64,000 bases of DNA from contig NZ_CP015449.1 in NCBI RefSeq assembly GCF_003096075.1, forward strand, positions 310,001 to 374,000, written 5' to 3'. Shown piece by piece: positions 10,708 through 19,650 of the stretch. The first letter of the stretch is position 1. Each line of letters opens with the position of its first letter. The position numbers were made by a program, and so were the translations under genes. The notes under the pieces were generated by a model. The model ran no database searches, had not been told where the DNA came from, and saw nothing but the letters and a program-made list of their open reading frames with translations. This stretch comes from Dietzia lutea (GTDB lineage Bacteria; Actinomycetota; Actinomycetes; Mycobacteriales; Mycobacteriaceae).

Positions 10708-12639
10708 TCAGATCCAGTCGACGAGCTCCACGCGGCCGCCCGCGCCCGCGCCCGAGCCGGCGCCCGAGCCCGCGCCTGCACCCGCCCCCGCGTCCTCGCC
10801 CTCGGGCACCAGGGCGAGGGCGGGAGCGCCCGCGAGGTCGGCGAGATGGGCGGTGCGGACGCGGTCGGCGAGCCGCCAGCCCCCGGTGCCGTCGGGCCAA
10901 GCGGGCAGGATCCGCGCGCGGCCCGGATTCGCCACGCCCGCCAGCCCCGGCAGCTCGGCGGCCACGGGCGTGCGCTGCCGGCCGGTGAGCGCGTCGACCA
11001 GGGCACGACCCGTGGTGGCGGCCGCGCACACCGCCGCCAGCGGATTGCCGGGCAGCGCCAGCAGGACGCGCCCGTCGGGCAGCGCCGCGACCAGCTGCGA
11101 GCCACCGGGCCGGACACGGACCCCGTCGATCACCACGCGCGCACCCAGCCGCTCGAGCGCCGGCCGTAGGTGATCGGCGACGCCCCGGCCGGTCGCGCCC
11201 ACCAGCACGAGCACGTCCGGACCGGCAGCAGGCCCGACAGCAGGTCCGACAGCAGGTCCGGCAACAGAACCGCCGAGCAGATCGTCGACCGCCTCGGCGG
11301 TGTCCGGGCAGTGGCGCGGCGGGTCCACGGCGCCGAAACCCGCCCGCGTCAGAACCCCGGTGGGCCCGCCCAATAGCGGGCCCACGGTGTCGCGGATCCG
11401 TCCCGGCGGCAGGGGAGAGGGCGTGTCCGCGGGCAGGACCTCGTCGCCCGTGGTCACCAGCGTCGCCCGCACGGGGCCGCGCACGGACACCCGCTCGACC
11501 CCTGCCGACAGGGCCGCCGAGGCCAGCGCCGCGTCGAGCACCGTGCCGGCCGCGGCCAGCGCGTGCCCGGCGGGCCAGTCCTCGCCGGCCGGACGCAGGT
11601 CGTCGACCCCGTCGGCGCCGGTCGACGCGGTGATGACGGTGTCGCCGGGCACCGCCGTCTCGCCGGGCGCCGCCGTGTCGCCGGTAACCGCCGCGGCGCC
11701 CGGGCCGCCCACCTCGACCAGCTCGTGCCGCAGCACGCGGTCGGTGCCGTGCGGGGCGAGCGCGCCCGTCGCGATCCGCGCCGCCGTCCCCGCGGCCAGG
11801 GAAGCGGGGGAGTCGTCCCCGGCGCGGCGGGCGGCCCCGGTCAGCCGCCACGGCCCGGGCCCGGCCAGCGCGTAGCCGTCCATCGCGGAGACGGGCCCTC
11901 TCGGCATCGGGTCCGCCGCGATCAGCGGCGCCGCGAGAACCGCCCCCACCGCGTCGAGGGGCGGGCGCCCGACCGCCGGTAGCGGTTCCAGCCCCGCCCG
12001 CAGGACGTCGCCCACGTGCGCGAGGCTCACCGGTCCGCGTCCGGCCAGGTCAGTCCATGTGTCGACGTCCCGCGCGGGGTCGCCGATGGGGACGCGGACC
12101 ACCTCCTCGTGGTCGTCGAACAGGGCCCGGACGGCGCGCCCGCCCACGCCGCCGGAGGCCTCCAGGGCGGCCAGGCGCGCGGCGAGGGCGCGGCGGTCCC
12201 ACGCGGCCAGGAGGTACTGGTCGCGCCCCGCGGCGTCCACGGCGAGCGCGACGCGCGGGGCGGTGACCTCGCCCGGGGCGGTGGTCGGCGCGGCGGGGCG
12301 GCGCAGCGCGGCGACGAGGGAGCGGAGGGTGGCGGCGTCGAGGTCGGGCAGGTCACAGGCGACGACGACGACGAGCTCCACCGCCCCCGGCAGTCCCGCC
12401 AGCCCCGCGGCGATCGCGGCGACCGGCCCCGAGTGGGGCGGGTCCTCGCGGGCGTCACCACCCGGGCCCACGGTGACGACGGGTCCTGCCACCGCCCGGG
12501 CGGCGCCGACGACGCTCTCGATCATCGGTCGCCCCGCCACCGTGACCCGGGCCTTGTCCACGCCGCCGAGGCGGCTCGCGCGCCCGCCGGCCAGCACGAT
12601 CGCTCCGACGGCAGTCACGTCCGGTCCGACCGCCGTCAC
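10708..12639 (-). CDS. MobA-MoeA fusion: molybdenum cofactor guanylyltransferase plus MoeA-like domain
   Basis: A 643-residue two-domain protein. Residues about 1-200 are a nucleotidyltransferase of the MobA type: VLAGGRASRLGGVDKARV is the nucleotide-binding loop with DK, and VVACDLPDLDA carries the metal-binding Asp. Residues about 205-625 are MoeA-like: SAMDGYALA, RIATGALAPHGTD, TTGDEVLPADT and LLALPGNPLAAVCAA. The loop that reads GGVSxGD in true MoeA is here VGATGRGVADHL, so the MoeA part is diverged and may be regulatory or altered. Low-complexity Ala-Gly-Pro (VAGPAVGPAVGPAAGP) and Gly-Ala-Ser stretches mark the middle and end. GTG 12639 overlaps the upstream TetR stop as GTGA, implying translational coupling. 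A canonical moeA exists at 4096. Confidence 0.85.
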   Translation of the reverse strand: MTAVGPDVTAVGAIVLAGGRASRLGGVDKARVTVAGRPMIESVVGAARAVAGPVVTVGPGGDAREDPPHSGPVAAIAAGLAGLPGAVELVVVVACDLPDLDAATLRSLVAALRRPAAPTTAPGEVTAPRVALAVDAAGRDQYLLAAWDRRALAARLAALEASGGVGGRAVRALFDDHEEVVRVPIGDPARDVDTWTDLAGRGPVSLAHVGDVLRAGLEPLPAVGRPPLDAVGAVLAAPLIAADPMPRGPVSAMDGYALAGPGPWRLTGAARRAGDDSPASLAAGTAARIATGALAPHGTDRVLRHELVEVGGPGAAAVTGDTAAPGETAVPGDTVITASTGADGVDDLRPAGEDWPAGHALAAAGTVLDAALASAALSAGVERVSVRGPVRATLVTTGDEVLPADTPSPLPPGRIRDTVGPLLGGPTGVLTRAGFGAVDPPRHCPDTAEAVDDLLGGSVAGPAVGPAVGPAAGPDVLVLVGATGRGVADHLRPALERLGARVVIDGVRVRPGGSQLVAALPDGRVLLALPGNPLAAVCAAATTGRALVDALTGRQRTPVAAELPGLAGVANPGRARILPAWPDGTGGWRLADRVRTAHLADLAGAPALALVPEGEDAGAGAGAGSGAGSGAGAGGRVELVDWI

Positions 12640-13223
12640 GACTCGTCCGCCAGACGGCCGCGGAGGAAGTCGTCGACCAGCCTCTCGACGTCGGCCGGGG
12701 TGAACGCGCGCAGGCCGATCATCCGCGCCAGCACCACCGGCCCGGCGAGCTGCGCCACCGCGAGGTCTCGGTCGCCGGGGACGAGGGTGCCGTCGGCCTC
12801 CGCGGCGGAGAGCACCGCGTGCAGCGGCGCCGTGTAGGAGTCCACGACCCCGCGGCGGAGCTGGCCGACCTCGTCGTCCTCCGAGGCGCCGCGGCCCATC
12901 GCCAGCCACCCCAGCATCGACTGCTGCAGGGGCGCGTCCTGGATGAGGCGGGTCATCGACGCGCACAGGTGCAGCAGCTGCTCGCGCAGCGGGAGGTCCG
13001 CCGGCGGCGGCTCCGGGGCGGGCAGCAGTCGGCGGAACGCGGCCGCGATGAGGGAGTCCGTCGACGGGAAGTTGCGGTACAGCGTGGTCCGCGCGACCCC
13101 CGACAGCCGGGTCACCGCCTCCACCGTCACCGCCGCCGCGCCGCCCGAGACGAGGAGGTCCGCCGCGGCGTCCAGGAGCTTGCCCCGGGATCGGGCACGG
13201 CGGGGGTCGGTCGGCGTGGACAT
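12636..13223 (-). CDS. TetR-family transcriptional regulator
   Basis: A 195-residue repressor. The DNA-binding domain reads RSRGKLLDAAADLLVSGG then VTVEAVTRLSGVARTTLYRNF, a classic TetR HTH; the remainder is the helical effector domain. ATG 13223 is preferred (GGGGG just upstream); ATG 13232, three codons earlier, is possible. The gene is divergent from an MFS exporter at 13328, with a perfect palindrome in the gap, and is followed on its own strand by the MobA-MoeA gene with a 4-base GTGA overlap. It therefore probably represses the exporter and itself, and the Mo-cofactor gene is transcribed with it. Confidence 0.85.
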   Translation of the reverse strand: MSTPTDPRRARSRGKLLDAAADLLVSGGAAAVTVEAVTRLSGVARTTLYRNFPSTDSLIAAAFRRLLPAPEPPPADLPLREQLLHLCASMTRLIQDAPLQQSMLGWLAMGRGASEDDEVGQLRRGVVDSYTAPLHAVLSAAEADGTLVPGDRDLAVAQLAGPVVLARMIGLRAFTPADVERLVDDFLRGRLADES

Positions 13224-13282
13224 GGCCCCCATTGTGGCCCGCCGCGCCGAGAGGGTCGTGCGTTACGGTGGCGGGGCCGAAG

Positions 13283-13299
13283 CGATACCGCCGGTATCG
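13283..13299. promoter_or_regulatory. Probable TetR operator, perfect 17-bp palindrome
   Basis: CGATACCGCCGGTATCG is a perfect inverted repeat (7-bp arms, 3-bp centre) between the divergent TetR and MFS genes, 28 bp before the MFS start. Flanking AAG and TTT extend the symmetry imperfectly. Size and location match TetR operators of this gene arrangement. Confidence 0.7.
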
Positions 13300-13327
13300 T
13301 TTCCCGTACCGCTCCCCGGGAGGCTCC

Positions 13328-14860
13328 GTGCTGGAACTGTCCACCGGACGACGCCGCTGGCTGCTGTTCGTCAACATCGTCGCGGTCTCGCTGGTCGTGG
13401 CCACCATGTCCGCGCTGTACACGTCGCTGCCCGACATCGCCGTGGCGATCGGCGCCACCCAGGCCGAGCTCACCTGGATCGTCGACGCCTACACGCTCGC
13501 GCTGGCCGCGCTCGTGCTCACCGCGGGCGCGCTGGGCGACCGCTTCGGCCGCCGCGCCACCCTCATCGTGGGGCTGGCCCTGTTCACCCTGTCCTCCGCG
13601 CTGCCGCTGTGGCTCGACTCGCCGCTCTGGCTCATCGTCCTGCGCGCGGTCGCCGGCGTGGGCGCGGCGTTCGTCATGCCGTCGACGCTGTCGCTGCTCA
13701 CCGCGAGCTTCCCGCCCGAGCGCCGCGGGACCGCCGTCGGCATCTGGGCGGGCTTCGCGGGCATCGGCGGGATCGTCGGCCTGATCGGCTCCGGGCTCAT
13801 GCTGCAGGCGTGGTCCTGGAAGTCGATCTTCCTCGTCTACTCGGTGATCGGCCTGATCGTGTTGGTCGCGGCCTTCACGATCGGCGAATCCGTCGCGTCC
13901 CGTCGTGGTCGGCCGGACGTCGCCGGCGCCGTGTTCTCCGCCCTGGCGGTGGGAGGGGTGGTGTTCGGGCTCATCGAGGGTGCGCACAGCAGTTTCGGCG
14001 AGGTCCTCGTCGTCGTCGCACTCGTCACCTCCGCCGTGAGCCTGGCCGCCTTCGTGCTGGTCGAACTCCGCGCCGACGACCCGATTCTCGACGTGCGCTA
14101 CTTCCGGCGCCGCGGCTTCTCGGCCGGCTCGGTGTCCGTGGGGATGCAGTTCCTCACGATCTTCGGGTTCTTCCTGCTCATCGTGCAGTACCTGCAGCTG
14201 GTCAAGGGTTACGACGCGATCGGGGCGTCACTGTCGCTGGCGCCGATGGTCGTACCCGTCATGGTGTTCTCCCTGCTCTCGCCCCGGCTCACCGCGGTGG
14301 TCGGACTGCGGGCGGTGTCCGTGGTGGGCGTGGGCGCGATCGCCGCCGGGATGGTCTTCCTGTCCCGGCTGGGCGTCGACTCGAGCTACTGGGACATCCT
14401 GTGGCCGATGGTCATCGCCAGCACCGGGCTCGGCCTGTCCACGGCGCCCGCGACGTCCGCGATCGTCTCGGACATCCCCGTCGACGAGCAGGGCGTGGCC
14501 GCCGCGGTCAACGACGCCATGCGCGAGGTGGGGGCCGCGATCGGCATCGCGATCTCCGGCAGCCTCCTCGCCGGCCGGTACGCCGCCGACATCGGTGCCG
14601 TCCTGCCGGGCGTTCCCGAGCCCGCCCGTGAGGCGGTGGCCGGATCGTTCGCCGGCGCGGTGGAGTTCGGCGAGGTCGCCGGTCCCGTGGCGCAGCCGAT
14701 CGTCGACGCCGCGGCCGCGATCTTCGCCTCCGGCATCGCCGACGCCCTGCTCGCGTTGGGGCTCGTCGCCGCGGGCGCCGCGCTGGTCCTACTGGTCGTC
14801 GCACCCGGCCGTGGCTACGTGCCGTACGGCGAGCGCGCCGAGGCCGCCGCCGACCACTGA
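13328..14860 (+). CDS. DHA2-family MFS exporter (14 TM), TetR-controlled
   Basis: A 510-residue multidrug-type exporter. Features: LYTSLPDIAVAIGATQAELTW in helix 1, GALGDRFGRRATL (motif A), LRAVAGVGAAFVMPSTLSLL, and GFAGIGGIVGLIGSGLML (motif C region). MNDAMREVGAAIGIA-type sequence (VNDAMREVGAAIGIAISG) sits in the last helices, typical of SmvA/LfrA-like DHA2 exporters of mycolata. GTG 13328 is preceded by GGGAGG at the right distance. Likely substrates are cationic dyes and antiseptics by family analogy, but this is not shown by the sequence. Divergent from its TetR gene. Confidence 0.88.
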   Translation: MLELSTGRRRWLLFVNIVAVSLVVATMSALYTSLPDIAVAIGATQAELTWIVDAYTLALAALVLTAGALGDRFGRRATLIVGLALFTLSSALPLWLDSPLWLIVLRAVAGVGAAFVMPSTLSLLTASFPPERRGTAVGIWAGFAGIGGIVGLIGSGLMLQAWSWKSIFLVYSVIGLIVLVAAFTIGESVASRRGRPDVAGAVFSALAVGGVVFGLIEGAHSSFGEVLVVVALVTSAVSLAAFVLVELRADDPILDVRYFRRRGFSAGSVSVGMQFLTIFGFFLLIVQYLQLVKGYDAIGASLSLAPMVVPVMVFSLLSPRLTAVVGLRAVSVVGVGAIAAGMVFLSRLGVDSSYWDILWPMVIASTGLGLSTAPATSAIVSDIPVDEQGVAAAVNDAMREVGAAIGIAISGSLLAGRYAADIGAVLPGVPEPAREAVAGSFAGAVEFGEVAGPVAQPIVDAAAAIFASGIADALLALGLVAAGAALVLLVVAPGRGYVPYGERAEAAADH

Positions 14861-14944
14861 GCCGCTGGGCCGCTTCGGCAGTCGGGGTTCGCGGTGCCCG
14901 GCGGAGTCCACTGCGTCCGCCGGAGTCCGCTGTGTCCGGCGCGG

Positions 14945-16181
14945 TCAGTTGTAGTTCGGGTTGTTGAACGTCGGGATCTCGATCGTGATGGGCGTCTTCA
15001 GCTCGGCCATGTGGTACAGGACGAACTGGCGCAGCAGCTCGTCGATCATCCAGTACGTCTCGCGCGGCACGCCCGCGGTGAGCAGGCCCTCGCGGATCGC
15101 GATGAACGGGCCCCACGCCCCCTCGAGCAGCGGGCTCCACAGGGGCTCGCGCGGGATCCGCAGCCACTCCGCCACCTGATCGCCCAGCATGAACCGCGTC
15201 AGCGCACCCAGCACCGGGCGGGTGAGCAGGGTCAGGTCGATGTTGTAGCCCAGGTCGAGCAGCATGTCGGCGAGCTTGATGCCCTCCGGCGTCGGCGCGA
15301 GGACCGGGTCCGGCACCTGCTGGGCCTGCAGGTCTGCGGTCTCCCAGCTGCTCGGGATATACTGGTCCTCCACACCCAGCATGTAGGCGGTCACCTGCCA
15401 CGAGTGCAGGAAGCCCTCCGACTCGGCCGGATCCAGCGGCACTCCCCACGCCCGCAGTTTGCGCATGACGGTGGTGGGCAGGCTGTGCCACGTGACCATG
15501 ATGTCGGCCTGGCTGATGGGCTTCGCCTCGTCCGCAGCCCGTTCCCAGTGCGGGGACTGCGGGAGCAGGTACCGGACCGCCGCGTGGGACATCCGCGTCT
15601 TCACCGCGGTCACGGCCATCTCGCCGTCGGGCTGGTAGGCGTTGCGCGAGCCCACGTCGTAGCCGAGCTTGGCCGTTTTGCTGATGCGCGGCTTCATGTC
15701 CGAGCCGCCCTTGGAGTAGTACACCGCCCGGGCCTCGCGGGGGATCACCGTGCTCATCATGCCGCTGGCGAAGCCGTAGAGGACGCCCAGGTAGGTGCCG
15801 CGCTTCTCGTGGAACCGCACCGTTGTCGGCGAGGTTGCGGTGGTCGGTCCACTCGGGCAGCCGGACCGCGCGCTGGAGGGAGTCGCGCAGGTCGCCGTGC
15901 AGGCCGTCCGGGACCGGCTGGGCGTTGCGGGTCCACCCGCGCAGGATCTCGTTGACCCGCGGCACCTCGCCCCGGTCGAGCAGGCCCGAGACCACTTCGT
16001 CCGCCTCGGGGTCGTAGACGGTGCGCCGGCACCGCTGCCCTCGCCCGGGAGGGGCCACGCGGGCGCCCACGTCCACGGCACCGCCTGGGTCGCGGCCGCC
16101 AGGGCACCGGCGGCGCCCATCGTTCCGCCGGCTCGCAGCAACGATCGCCTTCTGCACGCGCGGTATCCGCCACTCCTCCAT
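14945..16181 (-). pseudogene. Lcp/MpaB-like oxygenase (DUF2236), frame-broken at three places
   Basis: The long 3' part encodes a DUF2236 protein of the latex-clearing-protein type, haem enzymes that cleave poly(cis-1,4-isoprene) outside the cell. KTRMSHAAVRYLL carries the Arg/His expected at the haem site, and IMVTWHSLPTTVMRKL and TNLTLLTRP-like helices follow. The 5' part is split. A Tat-like signal (RRRSLLRAGGTMGAAGAL) is in one frame, VYDPEADEVVSGLLDRG to DHRNLADN in another, and FHEKRGTYLG onward returns to the first. One-base changes near 16150, 16022 and 15826 would restore about 411 residues from ATG 16181, close to family length. Sequencing error or true decay are both possible. A TetR gene faces it. 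Confidence 0.7.
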
Positions 16182-16692
16182 GGACGAGGTGGCCCGCCGC
16201 GCGGGCGCCGCCCGGATCACCGTCTACCGCAAGTTCGAGACCAAGGACGCGCTGGTCGACGAGGTCGTGCTCCGCGAGTTCCAGCGGTACTTCGCACGGT
16301 TCTCCGCCGAGGTGCGGGCCTGCGAGACAGCCGCTGAGCGGGTGGTGGTGGCGTTCGTGAGCTCGCTGCGCGCCTTCGGCGTCAGCCCGCTGTTGAGCCA
16401 CCTGCTCGCCAACGAGCGCGATTCCGTGATCGGCTCGCTCATCGGCCAGGACGGGCAGATGGTCGCCACCGTGCGGCGGTTCTTGGCCGGGCGGTTGGCC
16501 GCAGAGCAGCGGTCCGGCGGGATCCACCCCGAGGTGGACGTCGACCTGCTCGCCGAGATGTTCGTCCGCATCTGCGCCTCGTACCTGACGATCCCGACCG
16601 ACCTGGTGGACCTGGACGACGACGCCGCGCTCGAGCGGATCGCGCGACGGTTCCCGGTGCCGATGCTCGACTACCGGCCGGCCGACGCCTGA
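16021..16692 (+). CDS. TetR regulator facing the Lcp-like gene (LcpR-like position)
   Basis: The DNA-binding domain is clear: LAATIAFCTRGIRHSSMDEV then ARRAGAARITVYRKFETKD. The C-terminal effector domain runs to residue 223. In other actinobacteria lcp is governed by an adjacent divergent TetR gene (LcpR), so by position this is a candidate rubber-degradation repressor. The start is uncertain: the only upstream in-frame start is GTG 16021, which would overlap the Lcp-like 5' end antisense by about 160 bp; ATG 16180 would remove helix 1 of the HTH. The two 5' ends therefore cannot both be normal as written. Confidence 0.75.
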   Translation: MRRHRCPRPGGATRAPTSTAPPGSRPPGHRRRPSFRRLAATIAFCTRGIRHSSMDEVARRAGAARITVYRKFETKDALVDEVVLREFQRYFARFSAEVRACETAAERVVVAFVSSLRAFGVSPLLSHLLANERDSVIGSLIGQDGQMVATVRRFLAGRLAAEQRSGGIHPEVDVDLLAEMFVRICASYLTIPTDLVDLDDDAALERIARRFPVPMLDYRPADA

Positions 16693-16710
16693 GGCCCGCG
16701 GACGGCGCTC

Positions 16711-17532
16711 TCAGTCCCGGATACGCCCGGGATGGGCGTACACCGTCGCCCGGTCGCCCCGGCTGAATCCGACGAGGGTCACCCCGGCCTCCTCCGCCAG
16801 GTCCACCGCGAGCGACGACGGGGCGCTCACCGCCGACATCACGGGTATCCCGGCCATCGACGTCTTCTGTACGAGCTCGAACGACGCCCGCCCCGACACC
16901 TGCAGGACGGTCCCCCGCAGCGGCAGCCGGCCCTCGCGCAGCGCCCAGCCCACGACCTTGTCCACGGCGTTGTGCCTGCCCACGTCCTCGCGCAGGCACA
17001 GCAACTCGCCGGCGGCGGAGAACAGCCCCGCCGCGTGGACACCACCGGTCTTGCCGAACAGCCGCTGGTGGTCGAGGAGTCGCTCGGGCAGCGCCAGCAG
17101 CACCTCGGCGTCGACGAGCGGTTCGACCGGCTCGGCCGGGAAGTGGGTCGAGCGCCGCACCTCGTCGATCGAGTCCACGCCGCATACCCCGCAGGCGCTG
17201 CTCATCGTGGTGGCCCGGGCGGAACGAGGCGCCGGGATGTCCGGCGAGAGGGTCACCGTGAGGGTGTTGTAGTCCTGTTCGGACCGACCGCTGACGGTGG
17301 TGCAGTAGCAGATCTCGGGGAGGTGATCGCGGTGCCAGACCGCCCCCTCGGATACCAGATGCCCGGCGGCGAGATCCATGTCGTCGCCCGGGGTGCGCAT
17401 CGTGACGACGAACGGTTGGCCGCCGACCCGGATCTCGAGCGGCTCCTCGACGGCGAGGGTCGTCACCTCCCGTCGTGCGTCACCCCCGGCCAGAACCCGC
17501 TGCGCCCGGTGACGAGTCGTCCGTCGTCCCAT
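16711..17532 (-). CDS. fdhD: Formate dehydrogenase accessory sulfurtransferase FdhD
   Basis: FdhD transfers sulfur from a cysteine desulfurase to bis-molybdopterin guanine dinucleotide for formate dehydrogenase activation. The 273 residues show LAVEEPLEIRVGG near the start, TPGDDMDLAAGHLVSEG, the sulfur-relay loop SACGVCGVDSID around residue 115, FGKTGGVHAAGLF, and REDVGRHNAVDKVVG followed by SGRASFELVQKTSMAGIP. All are family hallmarks. No formate dehydrogenase subunit is present in the window. Its start overlaps the end of the GT87 gene by 53 bases on the same strand, so the two are probably co-transcribed. Confidence 0.93.
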   Translation of the reverse strand: MGRRTTRHRAQRVLAGGDARREVTTLAVEEPLEIRVGGQPFVVTMRTPGDDMDLAAGHLVSEGAVWHRDHLPEICYCTTVSGRSEQDYNTLTVTLSPDIPAPRSARATTMSSACGVCGVDSIDEVRRSTHFPAEPVEPLVDAEVLLALPERLLDHQRLFGKTGGVHAAGLFSAAGELLCLREDVGRHNAVDKVVGWALREGRLPLRGTVLQVSGRASFELVQKTSMAGIPVMSAVSAPSSLAVDLAEEAGVTLVGFSRGDRATVYAHPGRIRD

Positions 17533-18823
17533 ATCCGCGCAGCCTAGCGCCGTCCGGCCGGGAGCGTCGGAGCAGCAGCGCCGCCAGCGCTATCGTGACC
17601 AGCCAGACCAGCGGGTAGATGTTCGTGATCAGCCCGAAGACCACCGGGGGGATGTCACCCCCGAGCATGAACAACCCGATCGCCACCCACCGGTCATCGG
17701 GGAAGTCCGGGTTGGGAAAGCTCTGTACCCAGGCGGCGGTGGCGGCCCAGAGCAGCGGCGGCAGGAGCCAGAGGTACCGGCGGCGACCGACGATCGCGTG
17801 GTGCACCGCGAGGGCCAGTAGGGGCACGAACCAGACCCAGTGGTGGCCCCACGAGAACGGCGACACCACCGACATCGTCATCCCGGACAGCGTCAACGCC
17901 AGGAGCTGGTGGCCGGCCCGGTGCAGTAGGGCGGCCATCGCCAACCCGACCACCGCGGCGAGCGCCGCCAGGGCCAGCCAGGCGACGGTGGGAGCGGAGT
18001 CGACGCCGAGGACCCGGGCGACGACCCCGCGTAGCGACTGGTTGGACACCACCGAGTCCTGGGCGATGCGGCCCGACTCGAAGACCGTGCCCGACCAGTA
18101 CCGGGCGGCGTCCGAGGGGATGGCGAGGAAGCCGACCGCCACCGTCGCGAGGAAGGTGGCCACGGAGATCAGGGCGAGGCGCCATCGCCCGGTGACGACC
18201 CAGTGGGCCCAGAAGAACGCGGGCGTCAGCTTGATGCCCGCCGCGAGTCCGCTGCCGATGCCGGCGATGTGGCGCCACCGGGAGAAACGGTGGTCCGGGC
18301 CGATCCGGGACAGGAGGTGGTCGGCGAGGACGAGCGCCAGCAGGATGATGTTGATCTGGCCCAGCCAGACGGTGGTGCGGACCGGCTCGAGCGACAGGCT
18401 GATCAGGGCCAGGCACAGGGACACCTGCCGGGTGACGGTGTCGGGGGCGTAGTCGAGCGCACGGAACGACATCCGGATGACCAGGTACGACAGCCCCAGG
18501 GTGAGCGCCGTCCAGCTGGCCATCATCAGCGCTTCGGAGAGCAGCGGCAGCGGCTGGAAGAGCAACGCGGAGAACGGCGGGTAGGTGAACGGCATCTCCG
18601 CGAAGAAGCGGGCGTTGGGCCCCCAGAGCAGGCCCTCGTAGAGAGGCGCGCCCGCTCGGACGGCCTCGGCGCCCCAGCGGTAGACGTGGACGTCCAGGAA
18701 GCTCTGGGTGATCCCCCACCACGGGGTCCGCTCGTCGGGTGCGCGCAGGACCATGATCACCGACGCCAGCGCCAGCAGGGCCAGCGGTCCGCGCAGCCAG
18801 TAGGTGGTCGGAAGCACTCGCAC
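17480..18823 (-). CDS. GT87 polyprenyl-phosphate-mannose mannosyltransferase (DUF2029)
   Basis: A 447-residue integral membrane protein with about ten helices. The family uses polyprenyl-phosphate mannose on the outer face of the membrane to add alpha-1,2 mannose to lipoarabinomannan or PIMs in mycolate bacteria. The catalytic Asp lies in the first loop, FLDVHVYRWGAEAVRAG; LYEGLLWGPNARF and MPFTYPPFSALLF (the family's F-YPP motif) follow; GQINIILLALVLAD and AAGIKLTPAFFW are the later conserved helices. GTG 18823 is likely; GTG 18817 is an alternative. It precedes fdhD with an overlap. Exact acceptor unknown. Confidence 0.82.
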   Translation of the reverse strand: MRVLPTTYWLRGPLALLALASVIMVLRAPDERTPWWGITQSFLDVHVYRWGAEAVRAGAPLYEGLLWGPNARFFAEMPFTYPPFSALLFQPLPLLSEALMMASWTALTLGLSYLVIRMSFRALDYAPDTVTRQVSLCLALISLSLEPVRTTVWLGQINIILLALVLADHLLSRIGPDHRFSRWRHIAGIGSGLAAGIKLTPAFFWAHWVVTGRWRLALISVATFLATVAVGFLAIPSDAARYWSGTVFESGRIAQDSVVSNQSLRGVVARVLGVDSAPTVAWLALAALAAVVGLAMAALLHRAGHQLLALTLSGMTMSVVSPFSWGHHWVWFVPLLALAVHHAIVGRRRYLWLLPPLLWAATAAWVQSFPNPDFPDDRWVAIGLFMLGGDIPPVVFGLITNIYPLVWLVTIALAALLLRRSRPDGARLRGYGTTDDSSPGAAGSGRG

Positions 18824-18922
18824 AGTGGCAGAGCCTAGCCCTCGTCGGCGCGGCGGGGAGTCCGTCACTCCGCCACCGCCCCGGGATGCGTGCGACCGAC
18901 GCGTCGGTCGGCCCGAGCTCGA

Positions 18923-18979
18923 CGAGAAGACAGTTCCGCACGCCTCCACTCGGGCGATGTGTGCGGAACCGTCTTCTCG
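18923..18979. terminator. Long hairpin, same arm family as 125-174
   Basis: CGAGAAGACAGTTCCGCAC (18923-18941) pairs with GTGCGGAACCGTCTTCTCG (18961-18979) with one mismatch around a 19-base loop. It lies in the 218-bp gap between cysE (stop 19042) and the GT87 start, both on the minus strand, where it can end the cysK-cysE transcript. The core GCGGAACxGTCTTxTCGA is shared with the hairpin at 125-174. Confidence 0.6.
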
Positions 18980-19041
18980 AAGGCGCGGCGGGGTCGGCAC
19001 GGCGGGGTCGGCAGGGCGTGGGCGCCGCCGGGCGGACGCGG

Positions 19042-19650
19042 CTAGATGTAGATGGCCGGGTCGATGTAGAACTGCGCGTCGCGCAGCTCTTCCTTGGTCG
19101 ACTTGGACGGGCGGGCCTCGCCGGGGACGCCCACGACGATCGAGTTCGCGGGGGCGCTCTTGACGACGACGGCGTTGGCGCCCACCGATGAGTCGTCCCC
19201 GATCTCCACGGGCCCCAGGATCTTGGCCCCGGCACCCACGGTCACGCGATCCCCGAGCGTCGGGTGCCGCTTGACCTGCTTGAGCGAGACGCCGCCGAGG
19301 GTGACGCCGTGGTAGATCATGCAGTCGTCGCCGATCTCGGCGGTCTCGCCGATGACGACGCCCATCCCGTGGTCGATGAAGAAGCGCCGACCGATGGTGG
19401 CGCCGGGGTGGATCTCGATCCCCGTGAGGAACCGGGAGAACTGGGACAGGACGCGCCCGGCGGTCCGGCCGACGCCGCCGGCGTTCCACAGCCGGTGCGA
19501 GAGCCGGTGGAACCAGATGGCGTGCAGGCCGGAGTAGACGACGGCGTTCTCGACGTCGCCCCGGGCGGCCGGGTCATGGGCGCGCGCCGCGGCGAGGTCC
19601 TCGCGCAGCGTGCGCCAGAACCCCGCCGGGCGATCGGACGTCTGCGTCAT
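19042..19650 (-). CDS. cysE: Serine O-acetyltransferase CysE
   Basis: CysE acetylates serine with acetyl-CoA, the committed step of cysteine synthesis. The 202 residues begin with a helical N-domain ([20 protein letters not shown]) followed by a left-handed beta-helix of hexapeptide repeats: [18 protein letters not shown] contains the catalytic Asp-His pair, then [22 protein letters not shown] and [18 protein letters not shown]. Short actinobacterial length is normal. The C-terminus ends in Ile (DPAIYI), the residue known to insert into CysK in the cysteine synthase complex. ATG 19650 overlaps the cysK stop as TGATG, so translation is coupled. Confidence 0.94.
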   Translation of the reverse strand: MTQTSDRPAGFWRTLREDLAAARAHDPAARGDVENAVVYSGLHAIWFHRLSHRLWNAGGVGRTAGRVLSQFSRFLTGIEIHPGATIGRRFFIDHGMGVVIGETAEIGDDCMIYHGVTLGGVSLKQVKRHPTLGDRVTVGAGAKILGPVEIGDDSSVGANAVVVKSAPANSIVVGVPGEARPSKSTKEELRDAQFYIDPAIYI

